The notes below the pieces were generated by a model that was not told the origin of the DNA, did not search any database, and saw only the letters and a program-made list of their open reading frames with translations. DNA of 64,000 nucleotides from Ensifer sp. Root278 (lineage in GTDB: Bacteria > Pseudomonadota > Alphaproteobacteria > Rhizobiales > Rhizobiaceae), in assembly GCF_001429285.1 (NCBI RefSeq), contig NZ_LMJJ01000023.1, positions 71,041 to 135,040 of the forward strand, read 5' to 3'. This document shows positions 39,131-46,506 of the stretch, in pieces (the first letter of the stretch is position 1; each line of letters opens with the position of its first letter). The position numbers and the translations under genes are program-made.

Positions 39131-40204
39131 TTAGCTTTGGCTCAGGCGGCCGCCGAGATTGTCAGGCTGCCGCGCGATCAACGTCGGCCTGAAGACCTGC
39201 CGCAACGCCCCAGGGTCCTCCCCCTCCATGCGGCGCAGCAGGAACTGTCCGAGCGTGCGGCCGAGCACCTCGATCGGCTGGTAGAAGGTGGTGATCGGCG
39301 GCGTGAAGTAGGCGCTGACATTGATGTCGTCATAGGCGATGACGTCGACATCGACGCCGACCTGGCGGCCAAGGCTGCCAAGTCCCGAGAGCACGCCGAG
39401 CGTTGTGGATTCGTTGATGCAGACAAAAGCGGTCGGGGCATCGTCGAGCTGCAGGAAGTCGATCACCGTCTTCCGGCCGAAATGGGTCGAGAGGTCGCCC
39501 TCGGCGATCAGTTCCACCGGCGCATCGAGACCCGCCTCGCGGAACGCCCGGACAAAACCGTCGATCCTGTCGATCGCGTACGAGAGCCGCCGCTCCGGAT
39601 TGACAAGCGCAATGCGACGGTGGCCACCGGCGATCAGTCGCGCGGTCGCCGCATGGGCGGCCCATTCGTTGTCGATGTCGACATGGGCATAGTCGAGATC
39701 CTTGTGGCAGCGCCCCATCGAGACGAAGGGGAAATGCTCGGCAACGAGCAGATCGATGCGCGGGTCTTCGGCGAGAATGCCAGAGAAGATCAGGCCATCG
39801 GCCAGCCCCTGATCGACGATCCGGCGCGCGGCTTCAGCACCATCGGCCGCATCGCGGATGACATGCACGGACATGCGATAGTCCGTGCCATCGAGCGCCT
39901 GGCTGATGCCGCTCAAGGTCTGGGTGTACTCGACGCCGTCCCACTCGTAGTCACGCGCGGCAGTGACCGGCATCAGCACGGCGGCTTGAAAACTCTTGCC
40001 GGTGCGAAGCGCCATCCCGCGCGCGTTGGCTTGGTAACCGACCTCGCGTGCCGCCTTGTAGATGATGTCTCTTGTCGCCGGGGCGACCACGGGAGATTCG
40101 CGCAGCGCCTTCGAGATCGTGGCGATGGAATAGCCCGTCATCTCGGCCAAGGTCTTGATTGTCGGCGTCGGTGTGCGCCGCACCCTGTGGATCTCAGTCG
40201 CCAT
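39131..40204 (-). CDS. LacI-family transcriptional regulator
   Basis: Regulator heading the operon with the binding protein, permease, SDR and fusion enzyme. The 357-residue protein has an HTH (TIKTLAEMTGYSIATISKAL at about residues 14-33) and a ligand domain (LADGLIFSGILAEDPRI; GGHRRIALVNPERRLSY; YDDINVSAYFTPPITTFYQP). It is a clear paralogue of the regulator at 25759-26793. Operators at 40253-40293 lie 50-90 bp upstream of its start, suggesting autoregulation of the whole operon. Confidence 0.9.
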   Translation of the reverse strand: MATEIHRVRRTPTPTIKTLAEMTGYSIATISKALRESPVVAPATRDIIYKAAREVGYQANARGMALRTGKSFQAAVLMPVTAARDYEWDGVEYTQTLSGISQALDGTDYRMSVHVIRDAADGAEAARRIVDQGLADGLIFSGILAEDPRIDLLVAEHFPFVSMGRCHKDLDYAHVDIDNEWAAHAATARLIAGGHRRIALVNPERRLSYAIDRIDGFVRAFREAGLDAPVELIAEGDLSTHFGRKTVIDFLQLDDAPTAFVCINESTTLGVLSGLGSLGRQVGVDVDVIAYDDINVSAYFTPPITTFYQPIEVLGRTLGQFLLRRMEGEDPGALRQVFRPTLIARQPDNLGGRLSQS

Positions 40205-40252
40205 GCACCCTCCCAGGCCCCGGCCTTCTCCTGGAGATTAGAGGTAGCAGCC

Positions 40253-40293
40253 AATAAAAACGTTTTCAAGGAAAATAAAAACGTTTTTATTTT
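40253..40293. promoter_or_regulatory. Tandem LacI-type operators upstream of the LacI-led operon
   Basis: A perfect 22-bp palindrome at 40272-40293 has arms AAAATAAAAAC and GTTTTTATTTT. A partial copy (AATAAAAACGTTTTC) lies at 40253-40267, so the two AACGTT centres are 21-22 bp apart. Both contain the AACGTT core shared with the other LacI sites in the window. Confidence 0.75.
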
Positions 40294-40390
40294 GGATGAT
40301 ACGCATGCAGAAAAGGCGCGGTCGCCGCTAGCGGCACCGGCCTTGACCAGCGGGGCATCAATTTTTCAACGATTGAGAGATGCAGCTAGC

Positions 40391-41146
40391 TCAGTGAGCA
40401 GTATAGGCGCCGTCTACGAGGTGAACGCTTCCGGTGATGAAACTCGCCTGCTCCGACAACAGGAAACAGATCAGAGCCGCTACCTCGTCTGGCGTACCGC
40501 GACGTCCCATTGGTTGCAGCGACATCATGCGTCTACTGCTTGCCACGTCCGCATTCTCTGAAGAGAGCGGCGTGTCGATCCAGCCAGGCGCCACGGCATT
40601 GATGCGAACCCCAGCTCGGGCATACTCGATCGCGGCCGCCTTCGTCAGCCCAACCACTGCGTGCTTGGCGGCCGTATAGGCGGCAGCGGTCGGCAGCGCG
40701 ACTGAGCCCAGAATGGAAGACGTGTTGACGATGGCGCCCCCACCTTGCGCCACCATGGCCGCGATCTCGTACTTCATACAGTAGAAAACGCCATGCAAGT
40801 TCACGTTCATCAATGCATGCCAGCCATCGAGTGGATAGTCGGCTGTCGCCTTGCGGATGCCTTCGATGCCGGCGTTGTTGACCGCCAGATGCAGACCACC
40901 ACAGGTCTGCACGGCGAACGCCACCAGCTTTTCCACCGCGGCGGGATCGGCGACATCGGCCGCGACATCGTGGGCCTTGCCCCCGTTCGCGCGAATTTCT
41001 TCGGCAACCAGGCGCACGGCGGCAGCGTCAACATCCGCAGCAACTACTTCCGCTCCCTCAGCAGCGAGTTGCCGGCACACGGCTGCGCCAATTCCGGAAC
41101 CGGCGCCCGTCACAAGCGCAACCTTCCCAGCGAAGCCTAGATTCAT
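40391..41146 (-). CDS. Short-chain dehydrogenase/reductase
   Basis: Classical SDR of 251 residues. It has TGAGSGIG at about residues 14-21, NNAG in LAVNNAGIEGI, Ser in IVNTSSILGSVALP, and YTAAK (Tyr/Lys). The C-terminal PDEVAALICFLLSEQASFITGSVHLVDGA (in part) is the usual FabG-like ending. The start at 41146 has AGGA upstream; 31 more in-frame codons upstream look non-coding. It stands alone, 187 bp upstream of the LacI gene on the same strand. Substrate unknown. Confidence 0.9.
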   Translation of the reverse strand: MNLGFAGKVALVTGAGSGIGAAVCRQLAAEGAEVVAADVDAAAVRLVAEEIRANGGKAHDVAADVADPAAVEKLVAFAVQTCGGLHLAVNNAGIEGIRKATADYPLDGWHALMNVNLHGVFYCMKYEIAAMVAQGGGAIVNTSSILGSVALPTAAAYTAAKHAVVGLTKAAAIEYARAGVRINAVAPGWIDTPLSSENADVASSRRMMSLQPMGRRGTPDEVAALICFLLSEQASFITGSVHLVDGAYTAH

Positions 41147-41478
41147 ACTGTCATTCCTAACGTTTAGCTTTCGACCAATCCAGCGCGCGCGACATCGCAA
41201 GTCATTCCATGAAATGCACTCGAAGCCCCGATCTTCCAATCAAACAGCAGCAGCAACACACAAGAATCGCGATATTTTTTTACCCGATTCATGCACTGCA
41301 CCCAGGCCCTCTTTCCAGATATACAGTCCTTTCTGTCCAATTCACCCGGAACGCGGGTGAAAAACCTGGAGTGTCATTATCTATCCTGTTGCCGGGTGTA
41401 GTTCATTGGAACTTGGACAGAGAATATTGTAATGCTAAAAAACGAATCGGGGCGCACCATTTTTCTCAGCAGGTAAAG
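41147..41478. other. Intergenic region between divergent SDR and L,D-transpeptidase genes
   Basis: 332 bp with no supported gene. It is AT-richer than its surroundings. A hairpin TTCACCC/GGGTGAA lies at 41341-41361, and AT-rich sequence around 41400-41440 (TTGGAACTTGGACAGAGAATATTG) could serve as the promoter of the transpeptidase gene. Confidence 0.5.
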
Positions 41479-42066
41479 ATGGACAATCACCGCATTACAC
41501 GGAGATTCCTGGTCATCGGCAGCCTTGGGCTGTTGGCCGGGTGCAGTTCAAGTTGGCCGCGCGTTTCGTTTCCATCCCTGTATGGCGGAACGCCCGGCGT
41601 CGATCGCCGCTACCGAAAACAACACGTCCGATACGACGGCAACGAGCCAGCCGGAACGATTGTTGTGGACACTACGCAACGCTACCTCTACTCGATCGAA
41701 GATGGTGGATGGGCGATGCGCTACGGAATAGGCGTCGGAGAGGAGGGCCTTACCCTCAAAGGCCAGGCCGTTGTCGGCCGAAAGGCCGAATGGCCGTCAT
41801 GGACGCCGACCGCAAGCATGATCAGACGCAAGCCGGAGCTGGCGCAATACGCCGGTGGAGTTTCCGGCGGTCCCCACAACCCGTTGGGGGCCTCAGCCCT
41901 ATACCTTTATCGCAACGGTCAGGATACCAAGTTCCGCCTCCACGGCACGAACGCACCTTGGACCATAGGGCAGGCGGTTTCCAACGGCTGCATCCGACTT
42001 ACGAACGACGATATCGTTGATCTCTACGCGCGGACGCCTGTTGGAACTCCGGTATTGATCATTTGA
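41479..42066 (+). CDS. L,D-transpeptidase, lipoprotein (YkuD domain)
   Basis: Cell-wall enzyme forming or exchanging L,D-crosslinks, or anchoring proteins to peptidoglycan. The 195-residue protein has a lipoprotein signal with lipobox LLAGC (Cys22). The YkuD domain begins near IVVDTTQRYLYSIEDGG, and the catalytic motif is H155-GTNAPWTIG followed by SNGCIRL with Cys171. A twin-Arg (RR at 8-9) precedes the hydrophobic core, but the rest fits a Sec lipoprotein signal. The ATG at 41479 follows AGGTAAAG. Typical of the many ErfK/YbiS paralogues in Rhizobiales. Confidence 0.92.
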   Translation: MDNHRITRRFLVIGSLGLLAGCSSSWPRVSFPSLYGGTPGVDRRYRKQHVRYDGNEPAGTIVVDTTQRYLYSIEDGGWAMRYGIGVGEEGLTLKGQAVVGRKAEWPSWTPTASMIRRKPELAQYAGGVSGGPHNPLGASALYLYRNGQDTKFRLHGTNAPWTIGQAVSNGCIRLTNDDIVDLYARTPVGTPVLII

Positions 42067-42252
42067 TGATGTACTCTATCTGAGTGCGGTATTGGGGTAA
42101 GGCCGACATGCATTTAAATCTTCAAAGTTTGGTAACGATAATCCGACTGACGAGTGTGCCCTTTCCGCACTAGGCCGAATCTCGAAATGCCACTAATACT
42201 ATGAATGTTGCCTTCGAATAACCATTCCGATCACAGAGGGAAGGAAATATTG

Positions 42253-42384
42253 ATGAGCAGAATTCTAATCGTAGCAGTTGCGTTGCTTTCCGTTGCCAGC
42301 CTCTCCGCTTGCGGAACAATCGGCAAAGGCAAAGGCAAGGCCCCGCCACCGGTGGCCGAAGAACCGGCGCCCGTCTACAAATAG
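42253..42384 (+). CDS. Small lipoprotein, 43 residues
   Basis: The peptide begins MSRILIVAVALLSVASLSAC, with a lipobox whose Cys is residue 20. The mature tail is about 24 residues, rich in Gly/Lys then Pro/Ala/Glu (GTIGKGKGKAPPPVAEEPAP). A strong ribosome site (AGGGAAGGAAATATTG) precedes the ATG at 42253, and a hairpin follows at 42401-42424. It resembles small entericidin-like or uncharacterised outer-membrane lipoproteins of rhizobia; function unknown. Confidence 0.75.
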   Translation: MSRILIVAVALLSVASLSACGTIGKGKGKAPPPVAEEPAPVYK

Positions 42385-42400
42385 TGACTGACGCTAATTC

Positions 42401-42424
42401 GGGGAGGATCTCACGGTCCTCCCC
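42401..42424 (+). terminator. Hairpin after the small lipoprotein gene
   Basis: GGGGAGGA and TCCTCCCC form an 8-bp stem with an 8-nt loop 16 bp after the small lipoprotein stop. No T run follows. Confidence 0.5.
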
Positions 42425-42531
42425 GCCCTGAATGATCGTGGCCGCCTTGGCCATGCGTCGTGGCGCGTGGATCGATAAGCCCAGGCGGCAAGTTCAAGTG
42501 CCCATTGGAATTCGGGAGATTTGGCGCAGTA

Positions 42532-43104
42532 ATGACGCGTGTACTAGGTCGCATTCCGTTCGTCGTCTTAGCCGCCATGGCGGTTACGGCGTGCCAATCG
42601 CAAGACAAGGGCCCGCAGCCACGCTATGTCTCAAGCGTTGCGGGCAGCCCATCGCAACAGCGCGATCAGGGCTACTTCATCGAATTCCGCTCGCGTTATG
42701 CGCTCAGTTACGGCCATTCCTATGTGGTTTTTGGCCGCCTGACCAAGTCGGGAGCGATGGTCAATCCGGAAGTGGCGGGACTTGCTCCTGCAACAAACGA
42801 CACCGCTCCCTACGTGCTGGGCCATGTTCTCCCCGTCCCGGCCGAGACGGGCGTGAGCGACGGTGACCTTGAGGACCGATACAGGTCTGCGAGCTGGCGC
42901 GTCATGTTGACCGAACCGGAGTACAGAGACGTCGTCGCCAAAATCCGAAAACTCAAGGCCGAAGCCAAGTTCTGGCATGCGTCGCTCTACAACTGCAACG
43001 CGTTTGTGGCCGATATCGCGCGTTCCATGGGATACAAGACACCGGGCATCTGGCTCAGGCCCCAGCAATTCATCACAAGGCTACGCGAGATGAATGGCGG
43101 GTAG
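42532..43104 (+). CDS. Predicted lipoprotein with conserved His/Cys pair
   Basis: A 190-residue protein with lipobox VTAC (Cys21). The mature part has SYGHSYVVFGRL (His62) and SLYNCNAFVADIARSMG (Cys155). A His early and a Cys late in a small periplasmic protein is the order seen in permuted NlpC/P60-LRAT-like papain folds, so a hydrolase or transferase is conceivable, but I cannot confirm it. The start at 42532 has GGGAGA upstream. It follows the L,D-transpeptidase and small lipoprotein on the same strand, hinting at an envelope-related group. Confidence 0.8.
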   Translation: MTRVLGRIPFVVLAAMAVTACQSQDKGPQPRYVSSVAGSPSQQRDQGYFIEFRSRYALSYGHSYVVFGRLTKSGAMVNPEVAGLAPATNDTAPYVLGHVLPVPAETGVSDGDLEDRYRSASWRVMLTEPEYRDVVAKIRKLKAEAKFWHASLYNCNAFVADIARSMGYKTPGIWLRPQQFITRLREMNGG

Positions 43105-43317
43105 GCTGACGAGGGCACAGACTCCTCGGCTATCAGGCGACCAAGGGTCAGATGCGCCATCGTTGGCTACGACCAGCGCCCCTCATGGTCGAGCCGACAT
43201 CAGCCTTGGCGCGCACTCCTCAACTTTAGCACCTTGTCAGGTCGAAGCGGCGCATGGCAGTCTCGTCCTTTGCCGTTGCGGCGTACAGAAGCCCAACAAA
43301 AGCTTAGGTGAATCAAC

Positions 43318-43911
43318 GTGAACATGTCTGTCGCTTCCATTGGCGAAATCGTGTGGGTCATAGGCATCGTTGCCTGGTATGTGGTTCGTTACCCATTCGA
43401 GCGCCGTGCAAAGCGTGTGCGGGTGATGAGCAGCCGCCGCTCGGTGACCGATACGATTGGCTTGGCTGCCGCTTTACTAGGCCTTGCGATTTTGCCTGGG
43501 TTCTACGTTGCAACAGGAATTCCCGCATTTGCCGACTATCCCGCGCATGCCTGGATGGTGGGGCTTGGGGGCCTGATCTTTGCTTTGGCTCTGTGGACGT
43601 TCCGTCGCACCCACAAGGAACTCGGCCGAAACTGGTCGATCTCGCTGGAAATCCGCGAAAAGCATCAACTGATCAGCAAGGGCCCGTATGCCGTCGTGCG
43701 CCATCCGATGTATACAAGCTTCCTGCTCATGGCGATCGGCCAGATGTTTCTGCTGTCGAACTGGGTGGCGGGCCTCTTGGGAGTCGCTGGTTTCGCCGTG
43801 CTTTTTTTCCTGCGTGTGGACAAGGAGGAGCGCCTGATGCTGGAATTCTTCGGTCCTGAGTATCGCGCCTACATGGACAGGACCAAGCGCATTATACCTT
43901 ATCTTTACTAG
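43318..43911 (+). CDS. ICMT/PEMT-like membrane methyltransferase
   Basis: Integral membrane protein of 197 residues from the isoprenylcysteine carboxyl methyltransferase/phospholipid methyltransferase superfamily. Four to five hydrophobic segments precede the conserved C-terminal part: GPYAVVRHPMYTSFLL and DKEERLMLEFFGPEYRAYMDRTKRIIPYLY (in part), which forms the S-adenosylmethionine site. The GTG at 43318 has AGGTG at 7-nt spacing; an ATG two codons later is possible. The acyltransferase-fold gene starts 10 bp after its stop. The substrate, probably lipid-like, is unknown. Confidence 0.85.
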   Translation: MNMSVASIGEIVWVIGIVAWYVVRYPFERRAKRVRVMSSRRSVTDTIGLAAALLGLAILPGFYVATGIPAFADYPAHAWMVGLGGLIFALALWTFRRTHKELGRNWSISLEIREKHQLISKGPYAVVRHPMYTSFLLMAIGQMFLLSNWVAGLLGVAGFAVLFFLRVDKEERLMLEFFGPEYRAYMDRTKRIIPYLY

Positions 43912-43921
43912 AGGTGGCACG

Positions 43922-44704
43922 ATGCGAGGCCGACCGGTCAAGCTTTCTGCGGCACGACGCCTTGTCGGGGATCTGATGCGATTTTCGATCGCCGTGCCGC
44001 GGGTCACGGTACAGCGACAGATGAATATCAGTGGATTGCAGGAAGCCAGGACGAGCCAGACGGAACGCCCCTCCTGGACAGTGCTGTTCCTCAAGGGGTA
44101 CGGGCTACTTTCCAAGGAGACACCGGAGCTCCGCCGGGCCTATGTCAAGCTGCCAAGATCGCAACTCTATGAGTACCCGGGAAGCGTCGCGTCCGTGGCG
44201 CACGAGCGCGAACACGAAGGTGAACGGGTTGTGCTTCTCAGTACGATCAAGACACCCGAGCAGCGGTCGATCCCCGAGTTGAGCGCCCTGCTTCAGGAGG
44301 CTCGATCCCGTCCCGTTCTTGAGATCAGGGAATTCCGGCGTGCGCTGAAAATTGCGCGCTTGCCCGCGCCGCTGCGGAGGTTGTTGATGTGGCTCGGCCT
44401 CAACATGGGACGTCAGCGGGGCCACCGATTCGGGACTTTCCAGTTGTCGGTCTATTCCGGCCTGGGTGCCGAGTCGCTCAATCCGCTGACGCCGCTCACG
44501 ACGATCTTCAACTATGGCCCGATCGGCGAAGACGGATCGGTCACCGTACGCATTCACTACGACCACCGCGTCATGGACGGCGCCAATGTCGCGCGCGCAT
44601 TGGCTCGTTTCGAGGAAATACTGAACGGGGAGATCGCTGACGAGGTGGCTAGCCTTTCCGCTGCTCAAATCCTGCCAAGCACGGCGCCGGAACCGTCAGC
44701 ATGA
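43922..44704 (+). CDS. Stand-alone 2-oxoacid dehydrogenase E2-type acyltransferase domain protein
   Basis: 260 residues with the catalytic-domain signature of dihydrolipoyl acyltransferases and chloramphenicol acetyltransferase: HYDHRVMDGANVARALARF (the HxxxDG motif) near residue 220, preceded by TTIFNYGPIGEDGSVTVRI. No lipoyl or E3-binding domain is present, and no E1 or E3 genes are near, so it is not part of a normal dehydrogenase complex. It probably transfers an acyl group from CoA. The ATG follows AGAGGTGG, and its end overlaps the next gene by 4 nt (ATGA). Confidence 0.85.
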   Translation: MRGRPVKLSAARRLVGDLMRFSIAVPRVTVQRQMNISGLQEARTSQTERPSWTVLFLKGYGLLSKETPELRRAYVKLPRSQLYEYPGSVASVAHEREHEGERVVLLSTIKTPEQRSIPELSALLQEARSRPVLEIREFRRALKIARLPAPLRRLLMWLGLNMGRQRGHRFGTFQLSVYSGLGAESLNPLTPLTTIFNYGPIGEDGSVTVRIHYDHRVMDGANVARALARFEEILNGEIADEVASLSAAQILPSTAPEPSA

Positions 44705-45579
44705 TATCGGATCAAAAACCACGACTCGCAATTGTTGTAGTCGGAGCGTCACGAGGCATAGGCAGAGCCATTGCCGAGCTTGCCGCGCGAGATGGTGCAC
44801 CTGTCGTATTGGTCGCACGATCACTTGGGGGGCTGCACGCCGTGGAATCCTCCATCAAGCAGGCGGGCGGCGAGGCATTCTCCCTACCAGTCGATCTCAC
44901 CGCCGACGATGCGAAGACGATTCTCGAAGAGTTCCTCGCGCGGGAAAGCCTTCTCTGCGACGTCCTCGTCAACAGCGCCGGCTATGGCCTGCGTGGCGCG
45001 GCAACCGCTTTGCCGATTGCCGACCAGGTTGGAATGATCGACGTCAATATCCGTGCCCTCGCTGACCTGACATTGCACCTGTTGCCGGGCATGGTCGAGC
45101 GAGGCCGTGGCGGCGTTATCAACCTCGCCTCTGTGGCCAGCTTCACCCCCGGCCCGTACATGGCCATGTATTACGCGAGCAAGGCGTTCGTGCGTTCCTT
45201 TTCCGAGTCGTTGTACCAGGAGACGCGGAAGACGGGTGTAACGGTGACCTGCGTCGCGCCGGGGCCGGTGTCGACCGAATTCCTTGAAAAATCAGGCGCC
45301 AACAGGGCTGCATTGTTCAAGGTTTTGCCGAAAGCCACTCCGGAATACGTGGCGAACTGCGCTTGGCGCGGCTTCAAAGCCCGCCGACGGCTAGTCATTC
45401 CCGGCATGTCTGCCAGATTGGCGATCCTGATTTCAGGGATCCTCCCCTCCGCGGCGCTATTGCCGCTGATTGGCCGCCTGCAACTGCGCGGCAACGACCC
45501 TTGCCCTTGCGGATCCGGCAAGATGCTCAAGCACTGCTGCCGCGCAGGTCACCCAAAAGGCGGGACAGCCTCGGCTTGA
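44701..45579 (+). CDS. SDR-family oxidoreductase with C-terminal SEC-C zinc motif
   Basis: 292 residues. Residues about 1-250 form a classical SDR: GASRGIGRAIAELAARDG, VNSAGYGLRG, INLASVASFTPG and YYASKAF (Tyr/Lys), with the DltE/YqjQ-like ending that reaches a hydrophobic stretch (LAILISGILPSAALLPLIG). The C-terminal 25 residues are NDPCPCGSGKMLKHCC, a SEC-C metal-binding motif best known from SecA. The fusion is uncommon in my experience. Translationally coupled to the acyltransferase gene. Confidence 0.88.
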   Translation: MISDQKPRLAIVVVGASRGIGRAIAELAARDGAPVVLVARSLGGLHAVESSIKQAGGEAFSLPVDLTADDAKTILEEFLARESLLCDVLVNSAGYGLRGAATALPIADQVGMIDVNIRALADLTLHLLPGMVERGRGGVINLASVASFTPGPYMAMYYASKAFVRSFSESLYQETRKTGVTVTCVAPGPVSTEFLEKSGANRAALFKVLPKATPEYVANCAWRGFKARRRLVIPGMSARLAILISGILPSAALLPLIGRLQLRGNDPCPCGSGKMLKHCCRAGHPKGGTASA

Positions 45580-45713
45580 TCCGCCCCGCAGCCAGCTTCC
45601 CGTGGGATAGGGCCAAAGCACGCACCAAGCGGTCGGACGTCGACCACTGCCGCGATCAGCGGGCTTTGGTGCCAGCGGAGAGGAAGTGCCCCTCCCATTC
45701 ACTCTCAGGAATC

Positions 45714-46334
45714 TCATCGCCCATCTGAAATTCGAACGCGACGACGCTTGATATCCGGGGCAGCTTCGCAGTCGAACTTAATGTTGTACCAGCGGTCGTT
45801 GCTGCAAAATGCAGCACCATCGGCGCGGAGGTTCGTACCTACCAATCGGATATCCGCCATAGCGTAGGCAACGAGAAAATCCGGTTTGAAATCAACTCGC
45901 CAGCGATGAACCTGCTCCATAGCCTCGAGATTGCAAATCTGGACAATGCGTTCATCCGCCGCGAGCTGGGAGAGCCCCTTCAGCGCCTGCTTGCTGCGCG
46001 GGTCGGCGAGAATTGCCGCCGAAAAGAACCGCTTGGCTTGAATTGCCGGCTGCACGTCCGGCAATGTCGCCGCCGGTACGGCCCGTTCGGGCGCGGCTTC
46101 TTGCGCAACTGCCTCACCGACGTGAGAAGCACCGGACCTGGGCTTGGTTGTTTCCGCAGCAACCGTCGGCAGTTTCACTATTTCAACGGCGACGCTTTCC
46201 TCCGGGAAAGGAATTGGGGCCTCAGGTTCAGGAACGAAGCAGAGTGCCAGGATGACGATGGCATGAAGGACAATGGCGAGCGCAAGACTGCACCAAATCG
46301 TTGCGCCATGACGGCGCTGCCCTGCTGCGTGCAT
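45714..46334 (-). CDS. DUF930-domain membrane-anchored protein, frameshifted near its C terminus
   Basis: 206 residues as read: one N-terminal transmembrane helix (IWCSLALAIVLHAIVILALC, about 13-32), a Pro/Glu/Ala-rich linker, then a DUF930 domain (LAADERIVQICNLEAMEQVHRW, in part; DFLVAYAMADIRL; DRWYNIKFDCEAAPDI). After PDIK the frame yields RRRVRISDGR and stops. In the adjacent frame the sequence continues VVAFEFQMGDEIPESEW to AGTKAR and stops at 45656, as DUF930 proteins end. One extra base near 45748-45756 explains this. The N-terminal anchor resembles TonB-type leaders. Function unknown; the domain is largely restricted to alphaproteobacteria. Confidence 0.8.
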   Translation of the reverse strand: MHAAGQRRHGATIWCSLALAIVLHAIVILALCFVPEPEAPIPFPEESVAVEIVKLPTVAAETTKPRSGASHVGEAVAQEAAPERAVPAATLPDVQPAIQAKRFFSAAILADPRSKQALKGLSQLAADERIVQICNLEAMEQVHRWRVDFKPDFLVAYAMADIRLVGTNLRADGAAFCSNDRWYNIKFDCEAAPDIKRRRVRISDGR

Positions 46335-46506
46335 GGATCACATCATCCAATTGGTGACGCCCAAAATACGGTAGAAGGCCCCGTGCCGCGGGGAAGTTAT
46401 CACCGAAATCTGCATAAGAAAGCCGCCGCCAACAACTTGTCGACGGCGGCGCTGGTTTTAATGCGATAGTGTCGAAGTAGTCCGCCGGCACACCAACCGA
46501 CCGAAA

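Noticed and set aside
39137-40561. A 474-codon open frame opposite the second LacI gene
   Set aside because: Shadow of the LacI coding frame; it runs through the operators and has no domain similarity.
43922-44704. E2 subunit of a 2-oxoacid dehydrogenase complex
   Set aside because: Lipoyl and peripheral-subunit-binding domains are absent and there are no E1 or E3 genes near.
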